42,658 nucleotides of DNA, taken from NCBI GenBank assembly GCA_021129515.1, contig JAJOLD010000001.1:321217-363874 (forward strand). Reading direction: 5' to 3'. The notes beneath the pieces were generated by a model. The model was not told the DNA's origin. It searched no databases and worked only from the letters and a program-made list of their open reading frames with translations. The translations under genes were made by a program, and so were the position numbers. The stretch comes from Minisyncoccota bacterium (GTDB lineage Bacteria > Patescibacteriota > Minisyncoccia > Phycocordibacterales > UBA918). Shown piece after piece: positions 30,223-39,844 of this stretch (position 1 is its first letter; the number at the start of each line of letters is the position of its first letter).

Positions 30223-32628
30223 TTATTTAAACGGTGGCGTGTCGCTTGTGGTCACCCGCATCATACGTTCAAGTTCCTTTGGTGATACCGATGCAGGAGT
30301 GGCAGAAGCATCTTCAGTTGCAGGTGCAGGTGCTGCTGGTGTATCGCGCTTCGGTATACGCTGCCGTGGCGGTTGTGGTTGCTGCGATGTAGCATGCATC
30401 TCGGGGGTTGCTCCTGCCCTGGATGCAGACGCCGTTGAGTGGTCTGCAGCAGGAGGTGCGTCGGTATGTCGTGCCTGCGATGTGCGCCGTACTGACGGAC
30501 GTACCGGGCGAGGTTTCGTTCGTCGAGGCGGTGCAGTCTCTGCAGCTGGGACTGCCTTTGGTGACGATGTCGGTGTTGCCGCCTGTGCGGTGTTACGCTT
30601 GACAGTCACTGCGTCTGTTGGTGACACATGTATGGAGCGTTTGCGCGGCATTGTGCTACTACGTGACTCTGTGTGCGAAGTCTCACGCTTCTGTGTGGTG
30701 TGTCGCTGTGGTGTGGCAGGTGTTGGCGCATGTGGAGCGCGCGGTGTTGCTGCCGTCTGCTTCGGCACGCCTTCTTTTTGCGGCCTTCGTTGTACGGTTT
30801 CTTTTTGCGCTGTCTGTACCTTTGGTGATGCTGCCGATGGTGTTGTTTCCTTGCTCTCTACCTTCATTTGTGCAAGCACATCACGCAGTCCATGTTTTGC
30901 TGGAGATTCTTTCTGTGGCTTTTTTTTCTCGTTTTTCTCAGCAGGTGTGGCTGATGGTGACTGTGTTTTTGGTTCGTCCGACTCCTTCTTTTTTTGGTCG
31001 GTAGACATACCCTTCAAGATTGCGCGCAGTTCACCCAAGTCCTTTTTGCCCGTACGAGCATGCTCTTGGTTTCTATGCGCTGACGTGTTCGTGTGGGAAC
31101 GCCCGTCGCCACCCCGTCTGAATGTTGCAGGGTTTTGAGCAGGCTTTCGGTCATCGGCACCGGTAGTGCGCTCGCTGCGAAACTCCCGCGGTGCTTGTCG
31201 GGGTCGCTCAGTGGTAGTGCGTTGGTGTGATTGCTGCGTGGTGTCTGCACTACCAAATGGTGTATCTGGTTTTTTGTATGTCCCATTAGCTTTCGCTTTC
31301 TCTCGTGCAATACGTGCGTTGCTCAGTTCTGCCTGCTCGGACACCATGAGCTTATTTACCTGCTTTTCAACATCCACACGATTGTGCGCATAATGCTTCC
31401 TGCTCGCGGTCGTCACCACATCTTTATATGAAATATGCGGCTCCTCAATTGGTGGCAGTGTTACCGCAGAAAATGGCTGCGAACCAATGCCGTCAATCAT
31501 TAAGGTGAGATAAATCTGAGCAAAGCCAAGGTTCACGAGGTCAGCAGCCACAAACTTTGGGGTAAAGACGGTCTCAAGCACCTCAGCATCAAAGGGACCA
31601 ACGCGAAATGCCACCGTCGTACCGACGTTCCCAAAGACTGCATTTTTCACCTCCTCTTCCATCTGCTCAATATATTGGTGTGCGATGGTAAGGTTCAGTT
31701 TATATTTTCGTGCCTCTGAGAGAATATCTGCGAAGGTTGAGTTTGCAAATGACTGAAATTCATCAACATAGAAATAAAAGTTCGGTGCCGCTTTCATTTG
31801 TTGTGGCGTAAGGTCTGCGCGACTCATGGCAGCAAGGTAAATACGAGTGGTGAGCATGGAACCCAAGAGGTTTGCATTCGTCTCACCCACAAGCCCTTTG
31901 GAGAGGTTCATAATGAGAATTTTCTTCTCATCCATTATCTCTCGAATATCAAATGATGACTTCGGCTGTCCTACAATATTTCTAATCAAAGGGTTCCCGG
32001 TGAATTGTCCAATTTTGTTCTGAATCGCTGGCGTTGCTTCAGCTGCAAAGCGCTCAGTGTAGTTAGCAAATTCATCCACCCAGAATGAACGTACCGCAGG
32101 GTCCTTGATGTTGTCGACCACCTTCCGCCGATAGTTTTTGTCTGCAAGCATTTGGCTGACGCTCAAGAGCGTTGAACCAGGATATTCAAGGAGCGCAAGC
32201 AGTGTATTGGTGAGAATGTACTCCATACGCGCAGACCACGCATCAACCCAAATCTTTTTGAAGGTCGACATCAACCCCGAAACCACCAAGTGCCGTCGAT
32301 CCGCACCCACATCCTCCATGACATTGAAGGAGATTGGATAGTTCATATCAAACGGTGCAAAGTACACCACATCGTCAATACGATGTTCGGGTACGTAGCT
32401 AAGAAGCTTTTCTGCAGTCGAACCATGCGGGTCGATAAACGCGAGACCCTCACCATTTTGAATATCCTGCACTGCCATGTTCTCAAGCATGGTCGATTTA
32501 CCCATACCCGTCTTCCCAATGACATACATGTGCCGCGCACGGTCCTTTGCCTTAATACCAAACGGCACATGCTTGCCGCGCGCATCGGTTTGTCCGAAAA
32601 ATGTAATTTTTTCTGGGTCGAAACTCAT
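30223..32628 (-). CDS. VirD4/TraD-like type IV secretion ATPase with ~390 aa low-complexity tail
   Basis: HMYVIGKTGMGKSTMLENMAVQDI Walker A, FYFYVDEFQSFAN Walker B; C-terminal half rich in T/P/K/A/Q. Confidence 0.85.
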   Translation of the reverse strand: MSFDPEKITFFGQTDARGKHVPFGIKAKDRARHMYVIGKTGMGKSTMLENMAVQDIQNGEGLAFIDPHGSTAEKLLSYVPEHRIDDVVYFAPFDMNYPISFNVMEDVGADRRHLVVSGLMSTFKKIWVDAWSARMEYILTNTLLALLEYPGSTLLSVSQMLADKNYRRKVVDNIKDPAVRSFWVDEFANYTERFAAEATPAIQNKIGQFTGNPLIRNIVGQPKSSFDIREIMDEKKILIMNLSKGLVGETNANLLGSMLTTRIYLAAMSRADLTPQQMKAAPNFYFYVDEFQSFANSTFADILSEARKYKLNLTIAHQYIEQMEEEVKNAVFGNVGTTVAFRVGPFDAEVLETVFTPKFVAADLVNLGFAQIYLTLMIDGIGSQPFSAVTLPPIEEPHISYKDVVTTASRKHYAHNRVDVEKQVNKLMVSEQAELSNARIAREKAKANGTYKKPDTPFGSADTTQQSHQRTTTERPRQAPREFRSERTTGADDRKPAQNPATFRRGGDGRSHTNTSAHRNQEHARTGKKDLGELRAILKGMSTDQKKKESDEPKTQSPSATPAEKNEKKKPQKESPAKHGLRDVLAQMKVESKETTPSAASPKVQTAQKETVQRRPQKEGVPKQTAATPRAPHAPTPATPQRHTTQKRETSHTESRSSTMPRKRSIHVSPTDAVTVKRNTAQAATPTSSPKAVPAAETAPPRRTKPRPVRPSVRRTSQARHTDAPPAADHSTASASRAGATPEMHATSQQPQPPRQRIPKRDTPAAPAPATEDASATPASVSPKELERMMRVTTSDTPPFK

Positions 32629-32713
32629 ACTGTAAGTATAGCAAACACTGTGTCAGGTTTTCTTTTCCCCATTGAAAAATGGCGGATAGGTATCCGCCAT
32701 TTTTGACCCTGTG

Positions 32714-33014
32714 TTATTCAGAAAGACATTCTTGACTAAGCACTGCAGCTTCAGCTGCAACTGCAAGCCGAAAGATTTCTTTCTCATCTGCAGTTTCGGG
32801 CAATACGCCCTCACTATGAACAAGTGCATATACGCGGGCAGGAGATACACCTTCTACAAAACTCTCCCAGGTGTCTTCCCAGCCGAGATATATCCTGAGG
32901 TTTTCATACGTAATCCCTCATGAAGATACAATGTGCTTCGTCCGATTCATCCCTTTCAACCTTGACCGAGCATAAAGGTGCAACTGCATTTTCATCACAC
33001 GACAAACCTTTCAT
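32714..33014 (-). pseudogene. small hypothetical protein with apparent +1 frameshift
   Basis: GAGGTGAAGATT-ATG, MKGLSCDENAVAPLCSVKVERDESDEAHCIFMRDYV-TGA (32904-32906), then +1 frame ENLRIYLGWEDTWESFVEGVSPARVYALVHSEGVLPETADEKEIFRLAVAAEAAVLSQECLSE. Confidence 0.5.
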
Positions 33015-33093
33015 AATCTTCACCTCTCACGGTTATAAAAGACAGATATACAGATAGATGGTATGTGTGAGACCATCTAGTTCTAGTGAAGCG

Positions 33094-34434
33094 TTAACGG
33101 ATGTATTCGTCAACCACAGCAGGTTCAGTTGTTGAAGCTGCTCCTTCAGGTCCATGGAGCGCTTCGCGAGTATACCGATTGCTCGGTGCCCATATCATCC
33201 AACTCATAACACCCGCATCATACGATGCTTGAATTTGCGCACGCACATCCGCAGCGTCGTAGTCGCCTCCATAATCAAAGTCCTGAATCCAGGTGCGGAA
33301 TTTATCAGCCGTATACACTGGCTTGCGGTAAACCGCAGGTGTTGAAGTGCCGATACGCGCATGCATAAATCCTTCAACCGTAGTGGTGTCGCTCTCCATA
33401 CGCTTCACACCTTCACTCATAGCGTAGTGGACTATTTTGTATGGATAGAGGTTGGGATTGCCAAGTCCCAAAAATGAACCCGGGTAGTGTGAGGGATAGA
33501 CCATTGGTGCAATAAAATCAAAGTATGGTGCTGCGCGTTCTTGCACCTGCCCAATAGAGAGGTCGTCAGTGTTGGTCGTCGTCATACCAAAGAGGTCAGC
33601 TGAGGTCCAGGGAGTAGCAGTGGCGCGCCCGGTGTTTTCATGTCGAAATTCGGCATATCGCTCGGGTTGCCCTACCGCTTCGTGCAGGTATGCAAAAAAC
33701 GTCTCGAGGTTTTCTTGTTTAGTACCCGTAGCACTATGCGTATATGCTGTGTCAGCCATATTGCCATCAGACGGATAGCGCACATAGTCATAATTCAGTT
33801 CATCAAATCCGATATTGTATGACAATCGAGAGAGCTCGACGACATGACCCCAGTACTCACGCGCACCCACGTCAATAAAGGACAGACCTTTGTGGTCTTG
33901 CCACACCGTCACACCATCTGCCCGCTTCACGGCGAGGTCGGGGCGTACCTTGGTATAGAACAGGTCTTGGAATACCGTGATACGCCCAATGACAAAAATG
34001 TTGTTGTCGTGGAGCATTTCGATAAACGCTCGCATATCAAGCGCACCACACTCCGCTGCCATCCATGCAGCATGCCAGGGACCTTCGCCAGGGTTAAAAG
34101 AAATCGTGCCTGAGTAGTCTTTAATATCGAGCACCACGGCATTGAGTTCAGTTTCGTTGATAAGCCGCACTAAGGATGACCGAAAACTCGGTGTCCCCGC
34201 AACACACGACGACATATAAATCGCTTTTACCTGTTCAGGAAGTGGTACATGACGCACCACTGGTCGGGTATCAGCAATCACTTCTGGCAGCACCTCCTCA
34301 GGCTCGGCGTCCTCACGCGCAATAATTTCTTTCATTGGGGCACTATACTCAAGCTGTATAAGTTGGGGCACTACGTAATGCAGCGCACTGAGTACACCGA
34401 CAACACATACCGTTCCAATCGCCCACTTTGTCAT
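33094..34434 (-). CDS. putative glycoside hydrolase (DUF4015-like)
   Basis: VKAIYMSSCVAGTPSFRSSLVRLINETELNAVVLDIKDYSGTISF; IGFDELNYDYVRYPSDG. Confidence 0.8.
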   Translation of the reverse strand: MTKWAIGTVCVVGVLSALHYVVPQLIQLEYSAPMKEIIAREDAEPEEVLPEVIADTRPVVRHVPLPEQVKAIYMSSCVAGTPSFRSSLVRLINETELNAVVLDIKDYSGTISFNPGEGPWHAAWMAAECGALDMRAFIEMLHDNNIFVIGRITVFQDLFYTKVRPDLAVKRADGVTVWQDHKGLSFIDVGAREYWGHVVELSRLSYNIGFDELNYDYVRYPSDGNMADTAYTHSATGTKQENLETFFAYLHEAVGQPERYAEFRHENTGRATATPWTSADLFGMTTTNTDDLSIGQVQERAAPYFDFIAPMVYPSHYPGSFLGLGNPNLYPYKIVHYAMSEGVKRMESDTTTVEGFMHARIGTSTPAVYRKPVYTADKFRTWIQDFDYGGDYDAADVRAQIQASYDAGVMSWMIWAPSNRYTREALHGPEGAASTTEPAVVDEYIR

Positions 34435-34673
34435 ATATGTTTCTCTGAAGGCTCCTCGTCGTGTACGTGTTCAACAAATTCCTCACTCCGACGCTCTCCT
34501 TCTTCCGATTCAATCGAACGGAGAAAGGCGGTACGTCGCAGACTATATCCAGCCCACATAAGTAATACCCCAACCCCAATAGCAATCGTTTCCTTCCAAT
34601 CATTCGGGAGACCTAAAAATGGCGTTATAAACACCACCAGTCCCAACAGAAATACAAATGATTCTCGGCTCAT
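34431..34673 (-). CDS. small membrane protein
   Basis: MSRESFVFLLGLVVFITPFLGLPNDWKETIAIGVGVLLMWAGYSLRRTAF; two TM segments; overlaps next gene start by 4 nt. Confidence 0.65.
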   Translation of the reverse strand: MSRESFVFLLGLVVFITPFLGLPNDWKETIAIGVGVLLMWAGYSLRRTAFLRSIESEEGERRSEEFVEHVHDEEPSEKHI

Positions 34674-34680
34674 ACCCGCA

Positions 34681-35367
34681 TTATACCGTATCGCCGATAA
34701 GAACCACAAATTCACCACGTACCTTATCTGAATTCGCCTCGAAATACGCCAAAACCTCTGCTGCAGAACCTTGTACCACCTCTTCATGAAGCTTTGTGAG
34801 CTCGCGAGCAATACTCACCGTTTTCCCTACATCAGCGTCAACAAGTGCTTGGAGTGTTTTCATAATTCGATGTGGTGATTCGTAGAAGATAACCGGGAGT
34901 TCGCTCTCTGCAACGCGCGCAAAAAATGTGTGTCGTCCCTTTTTATGGGGCACAAAACCAAGGAAGGTAAATTGGTTGCCTGAAATACCCGCAATCGAGA
35001 ACGCGGCAGTGACCGCAGACGGACCCGGGATGGTTTCCACGCGCACGTCCGATGTTTCGTGTAGGACGCGCGCCACCAACAGCACTCCGGGGTCACTCAC
35101 CCCTGGAGTACCTGCATCAGAGACCAAGGCTATATGCTTCCCACCTTGCAAGTCTTCGATAATTGCCTCATGCACTGACACTGAAGCATGCGCATCATAC
35201 CGCTTGGGTGTCGCTTCGATACCATGATGCTTCAGGAGCTTGCCGGTCACCCGGGTATCCTCACACAGCACATAGTCAGCGTCACCAAGCACACGCAACG
35301 CCCGAAGAGTGATGTCCTCCATATTACCAATTGGTGTTGCCACCACTGAGAGCACGCCTGTTTCCAT
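34681..35367 (-). CDS. rsmI: 16S rRNA (cytidine(1402)-2'-O)-methyltransferase
   Basis: LSVVATPIGNMEDITLRALRVLGDADYVLCEDTRVTGKLLKH; VSDAGTPGVSDPG; ETIPGPSAVTAAFSIAG. Confidence 0.95.
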   Translation of the reverse strand: METGVLSVVATPIGNMEDITLRALRVLGDADYVLCEDTRVTGKLLKHHGIEATPKRYDAHASVSVHEAIIEDLQGGKHIALVSDAGTPGVSDPGVLLVARVLHETSDVRVETIPGPSAVTAAFSIAGISGNQFTFLGFVPHKKGRHTFFARVAESELPVIFYESPHRIMKTLQALVDADVGKTVSIARELTKLHEEVVQGSAAEVLAYFEANSDKVRGEFVVLIGDTV

Positions 35368-35393
35368 AGAGAGCACCATACCATTTTTGAGAT

Positions 35394-35429
35394 ATAAAAA
35401 AAGAGTGTGGGAACAAACCGTACCCACAC
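35394..35429 (-). terminator. intrinsic terminator
   Basis: Minus strand GTGTGGG-tacggtttgtt-CCCACAC-TCTTTTTTTAT. Confidence 0.85.
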
Positions 35430-35438
35430 CCATATACT

Positions 35439-35756
35439 TTACGACACCGGCTTTACCCACGCACGACCAAGGACACTGAGGCCTGGATCATCGTAAAAAT
35501 GATAGAAAATTAAGGCAATATTCTTAAGCGTGATTGGTTCTAGACCATTACCAATCTCTAAAGAAAGCATCACTTTGAGCAACTGCTGACTTGCAGCACT
35601 TGACTCCCGCTGTGGACCAAAACAATCCAAGAATTCCAAATTAAATTGGGCCTCTGCGAATGCACGCGCCATTTGAAAAGCATATGCAGTTTCTAGACCC
35701 TCTTCGAATGTATCACAGTCTGCTATTGAGCGACCATCAACAAGACTTCTTATCAT
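35439..35756 (-). CDS. hypothetical protein
   Basis: Likely start MIRSLVDGRSIADCDTFEEGLETAYAFQMARAFAEAQFNLEFLDCFG; followed by terminator. Confidence 0.55.
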   Translation of the reverse strand: MIRSLVDGRSIADCDTFEEGLETAYAFQMARAFAEAQFNLEFLDCFGPQRESSAASQQLLKVMLSLEIGNGLEPITLKNIALIFYHFYDDPGLSVLGRAWVKPVS

Positions 35757-35860
35757 CGGTATAATACCTTTTGCTATTGTGTACGTATATTCTGCTTTTA
35801 TACAACTGTATGCCCATACAATTGTATAAAAAGCGCCCAAAGAAATATACTGAATAATAT

Positions 35861-37183
35861 CTATTCCGTCAAGCGTGAGGCAACCTGAGTAATATCCCCC
35901 GCCCCCATCACCATCACCACATCACCACCTGAGACTGATGCTTTGACGGTTTCAATGATTTCATCAAACGTTTCAATATAGGTTGCATGCCCTCCAGCGG
36001 CGACCACCGCCTCTGCAAGCTGCGCACTCGACACACCAGACGATTCCTCTTTCCGTGCCGCGTAGATTGGCGCAAGTATCACCGTATCGGCCTTTGCGAG
36101 TGCTGATGCAAAACCATCAAAAAGCCCCTCCGTACGCGAGAAGGTGTGCGGCTGAAAGATAACGGTTAGTTTTTTGTCGGCACACTTGGTGCGCGCCGTT
36201 TCAATTGCTGCAGCAACCTCAGTGGGGTGATGCGCATATTCATCGTATACTGGTGCGCCGTCTGTCCGTCCATCGTCAGATGCATTAGGATTGACCATAC
36301 CCTTGTACTCAAACCGGCGCCATGTTCCAGAAAATTCCTCAAGCGCAGCTTTGACCACCTCGCGGTCTATACCTTCATGCGCTGCCACCGCAGCGCCCGC
36401 TGCCGCATTCATAAGGTTATGGAGTCCTGGCTGCTCTAGGTTGAGCATTGGGTCTACATACTCTTTGTAATCAATAACCTGTGCCGACAATCCTGCAAGT
36501 ATTGGTGTAATGTTTGTATCGCTAACATTGGTAACCACCGCACCCTCTTCAGGTACTTTTGCAGCCAATGTCTTAAATGCGTCTTGCACATCAGCGAGGT
36601 CAGCGTAGTAGTCAACGTGCTCGTGTTCGAGATTGGTAATCACCAAGACATCAGGTTCGAGATGGAGAAAATCACGCTTATACTCACAGGCCTCAACAAT
36701 AAAGTACTTGCTCTTCCCCGCTCGGTAGTTACTCCCTGTCTTGCCGCGCAGTGAACCCACCACCACCGATGGGTCAAGGTCTGCTGCTTCAAAAATATCG
36801 GCAAGCATCGCGGTAGTTGTCGTCTTGCCATGGGTTCCTGACACTGCAATGACATAGTACTCGTTTGCAACAAGCCCCAACGCTTCAAAGTAGTTGATGG
36901 TCTGTATACCCTGCTCCATAGCACGTACATATTCAGGATTGTCTTCTTTTGAAATGGCTTCTGTATAGATGACCAAATCAACGTCGTCCGCAATGGTAGC
37001 AGCGGTATGTCCATATGTCAGAGTCACCCCTGCCGCTCCAAGCGCTTTGGTATTGTCCGATGCTGCTGCGTCTGACCCACTCACCACCTTTCCCTCATGC
37101 ACAAAAAGCCGCGCAAGTGCTGACATGCCAATACCGCCAATACCAATAAAATGGACCTTCTGAATTGCACCAATGTTTGACAT
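35861..37183 (-). CDS. murC: UDP-N-acetylmuramate--L-alanine ligase
   Basis: VHFIGIGGIGMSALARLF; AVSGTHGKTTTTAMLADIF; EYAHHPTEVAAAI. Confidence 0.95.
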   Translation of the reverse strand: MSNIGAIQKVHFIGIGGIGMSALARLFVHEGKVVSGSDAAASDNTKALGAAGVTLTYGHTAATIADDVDLVIYTEAISKEDNPEYVRAMEQGIQTINYFEALGLVANEYYVIAVSGTHGKTTTTAMLADIFEAADLDPSVVVGSLRGKTGSNYRAGKSKYFIVEACEYKRDFLHLEPDVLVITNLEHEHVDYYADLADVQDAFKTLAAKVPEEGAVVTNVSDTNITPILAGLSAQVIDYKEYVDPMLNLEQPGLHNLMNAAAGAAVAAHEGIDREVVKAALEEFSGTWRRFEYKGMVNPNASDDGRTDGAPVYDEYAHHPTEVAAAIETARTKCADKKLTVIFQPHTFSRTEGLFDGFASALAKADTVILAPIYAARKEESSGVSSAQLAEAVVAAGGHATYIETFDEIIETVKASVSGGDVVMVMGAGDITQVASRLTE

Positions 37184-37238
37184 ATAGAAACCACTATAGT
37201 ATCAAATACATAGACATTCAAACAGTACGGAGCATCAT

Positions 37239-37973
37239 ATGGAATACACAATGGGCTATGCATATGAAAATTTGCAGATTGCAGTATTTGGTCAAGGTGT
37301 TCTTGATATAACAGAACCAAACACCGTGATGAATACACTCTGGCAAGGTACGAAGGAGTACTTTGCATACAGAGCTCAAAGCATACATTGGCAACGTGTT
37401 GCAAATGACGCGCACCCAAGCGCCGCACGTACAATTCGTACGCAGGTACAAACGCAGACTCAGACACACACTGACGACATGCGTGCTGACGGGTATATTA
37501 TAAAGACACGTGGACATGTCGTAGGCATGCTCACGCGAGACTGTCATACTGCTGTACTCCATTTTGGAGACGAGCGACCTATCGCAGTACTCCACTGCTG
37601 GAGAGGATCCGTATGCAATCCACAACAACTTCAAGACTGGGAGGACAGCGTTGTATTGAAAGCGGTAACAAAGCTCAGCGAGTATGGTACACCAGATGAG
37701 CTCCATGCGTATATACTTGCAGGCATTGCGCCACAGCACTTCAACAACGAACGATACCCTGAGATACTTGCCAGACTACGTACGTGGGGCGCGCAGGCAG
37801 TGCTAGATGATGTCTGCATTAACATACCTGCAATTGTGCAGTATCAGCTTGTGCATGCTGGCGTTCTTAGAACGCATATACACACCGATACTGTTGATAC
37901 ATTCTTAGACCCAGCATTCGGCAGTTATCGTGCAGAAAAGCCAGGGCACAATGTAGTGTTGGTTGGACATTGA
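37239..37973 (+). CDS. divergent laccase-domain (PgeF/YfiH-like) protein
   Basis: GMLTRDCHTAVLHFGDERPIAVLHCWRGSV resembles DCxPVLL...HAGWRG. Confidence 0.6.
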   Translation: MEYTMGYAYENLQIAVFGQGVLDITEPNTVMNTLWQGTKEYFAYRAQSIHWQRVANDAHPSAARTIRTQVQTQTQTHTDDMRADGYIIKTRGHVVGMLTRDCHTAVLHFGDERPIAVLHCWRGSVCNPQQLQDWEDSVVLKAVTKLSEYGTPDELHAYILAGIAPQHFNNERYPEILARLRTWGAQAVLDDVCINIPAIVQYQLVHAGVLRTHIHTDTVDTFLDPAFGSYRAEKPGHNVVLVGH

Positions 37974-38019
37974 TGCATACAACCCACCACGGTTTGCTCC
38001 CCGAGCTTTAGTTCCCTAG

Positions 38020-38068
38020 CCGCAGCGGTTTGTTACGTCACTGTTTGTCACCGCTGCGGTCTTTTTTT
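38020..38068 (+). terminator. intrinsic terminator
   Basis: CCGCAGCGG...CCGCTGCGG-TCTTTTTTT. Confidence 0.85.
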
Positions 38069-38168
38069 AGTATGGGGTGTATCATGCGCCGCCATGCGCA
38101 GTTCTTGACATATATTTTAAAAATGTCATTATTGTTTTTAGAATTTCAACCATTGCAGGAGCAATCTC

Positions 38169-38330
38169 ATGTCGAAATATGACATTACCCAAACACACTA
38201 CATCCCTAACGGTGACCGGGCAGAAAACGCATTGAGTGTTATTACCCAAAATCTCAGACACTTCGTAACCTTGATAGCGATAGGAGTCATAGTATCGCCC
38301 ATTTTCTTGTTTGTACGCGCAGGTTGGTAA
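38169..38330 (+). CDS. 53 aa single-TM small protein
   Basis: GCAGGAGCAATCTC-ATG; MSKYDITQTHYIPNGDRAENALSVITQNLRHFVTLIAIGVIVSPIFLFVRAGW; flanked by two terminators; absent from ORF track (<60 aa). Confidence 0.55.
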   Translation: MSKYDITQTHYIPNGDRAENALSVITQNLRHFVTLIAIGVIVSPIFLFVRAGW

Positions 38331-38360
38331 TCATTATCCAAAGAGCACGCATCTCTTTTG

Positions 38361-38392
38361 CTGCAACTACACTATACGTAGTTGCAGTTTTT
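38361..38392 (+). terminator. intrinsic terminator
   Basis: CTGCAACTAC-actatac-GTAGTTGCAG-TTTTTATAT. Confidence 0.85.
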
Positions 38393-39752
38393 ATATATCT
38401 GATACCAGCTGCACAAACTCATCATTCCGCTCGTACTCATTTTTATACTGCCCAAAAGACGCAAAGCCAGGTGAGAAGAGCACAATATCTCCATTCTCGG
38501 CAACCAATCGCGCCTCTTCAAATGCCTGCGCAAGATTCTCAACTACCAAATTAGGGATCGTATCCCTAATTTTTTCAAGTTCAGAAAGGAGTCGGTCAGT
38601 ACCCGTGCCAGGAATGAGAATGGTTTGTTTGCAATGCTTTTTAATTGCTTCTACGAGTGGTGCTGGATTCACCGCCTTATACGCACCACCCGCAATGAGT
38701 ACAATGTTCTTATTGCCCACATCGAGCGCTGTAAGTGCCGCAATTGTCGCCTGTGGCGTGGTCGCGTTGTTGTCGTTGTAGTAGCGGACGAAGTCTACCT
38801 CACGTAGATATTGAAGTCTTCCCTCCACCCCTGGGAATGAAGCAAGCCCTTCAAAAATGATATCGTCTGGAAGACTTGTTGCCTTGAGTGCTTCGTACGC
38901 AAGCGCGGCATTGAGCCTATTATGCTCACCCGGCATCGCGAGCAGGCAATCTTCAGGTAGTACCGAACTATCTGCAAGCACCACTTCTTGCCCTAATGAA
39001 CCTGCAACTGTTCTTGCGCGTTCAAATACTTCGGGGGTAGTGATGAGCACTCCGCTTTCCTCCTGATGCAAAAATATCTGTGCCTTGTCTGTAAAGTAAC
39101 GCTCCATCCCCTGCTCCTTAGATTCACCGTCCTTTTGATAGTAATTGAGATGATCTTCCATGAAGTTGGTAAAGACGGCAATCTGTGGACTCATATCTGC
39201 CCAACCCCATCCCTGGAGCTGCCATGAGTCGAGCTCCATGACCGCAATTGAGTCCTCGTGCACATCTTTTAATAATTGAAGATTCGATACACCACGGATA
39301 TTACCACCCAAAAGCACCTCCTCACCTGTCGCTTGACTGAGTACATGGTGAATCATCGAAGTGGTCGTTGATTTACCTCGCGTCCCTGTTACCCCAATAA
39401 TAGGAATACCTGAAAGTTCCGCAAAAAGCGCTGCACTCTGCTTCAGCGGCACTCCTGCCTCCTTCGCAGCAACCAACACCGCATGCTCGTACGGCATGCC
39501 CGCACCAACAAGCACCATATCTGCATCAACAAAATCGTTCAGGTCATATGGACCAAATTTGAAACGTACATTGTCGTACTCCTTGAGCGCATCCACTGAT
39601 GGTTGCATGTCTTCCTGCGATGCATCGTCTACCACCAAGACCTCCGCACCCAGCTCTGCCATAAACGCAGTGTCGCCCACGCCCCGCCCCAGAAGACCAA
39701 TCCGTACAACCGTGACCTTCTTGTCTTTAAAATAGTGTTGATATGTGTTCAT
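38391..39752 (-). CDS. murD: UDP-N-acetylmuramoylalanine--D-glutamate ligase
   Basis: IIGVTGTRGKSTTTSMIHHVL; ELDSWQLQGWGWADMSPQIAVFTNFMEDHLNYY; YYNDNNATTPQATIAAL. Confidence 0.9.
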   Translation of the reverse strand: MNTYQHYFKDKKVTVVRIGLLGRGVGDTAFMAELGAEVLVVDDASQEDMQPSVDALKEYDNVRFKFGPYDLNDFVDADMVLVGAGMPYEHAVLVAAKEAGVPLKQSAALFAELSGIPIIGVTGTRGKSTTTSMIHHVLSQATGEEVLLGGNIRGVSNLQLLKDVHEDSIAVMELDSWQLQGWGWADMSPQIAVFTNFMEDHLNYYQKDGESKEQGMERYFTDKAQIFLHQEESGVLITTPEVFERARTVAGSLGQEVVLADSSVLPEDCLLAMPGEHNRLNAALAYEALKATSLPDDIIFEGLASFPGVEGRLQYLREVDFVRYYNDNNATTPQATIAALTALDVGNKNIVLIAGGAYKAVNPAPLVEAIKKHCKQTILIPGTGTDRLLSELEKIRDTIPNLVVENLAQAFEEARLVAENGDIVLFSPGFASFGQYKNEYERNDEFVQLVSDI

Positions 39753-39844
39753 ACGTGCAACCTATCATATAGAATACACACCACAAAAGCTAGACCATGC
39801 GCTCAATGCACCACAATACGTTATACTGAGCACCACATACGTAG

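Noticed and set aside
30203-31138. 311-aa plus-strand ORF antisense to the TraD-like gene
   Set aside because: Mirrors the low-complexity, GC-skewed codons of the sense gene; Cys/Val/Ala/Gly-rich translation without recognizable motifs.
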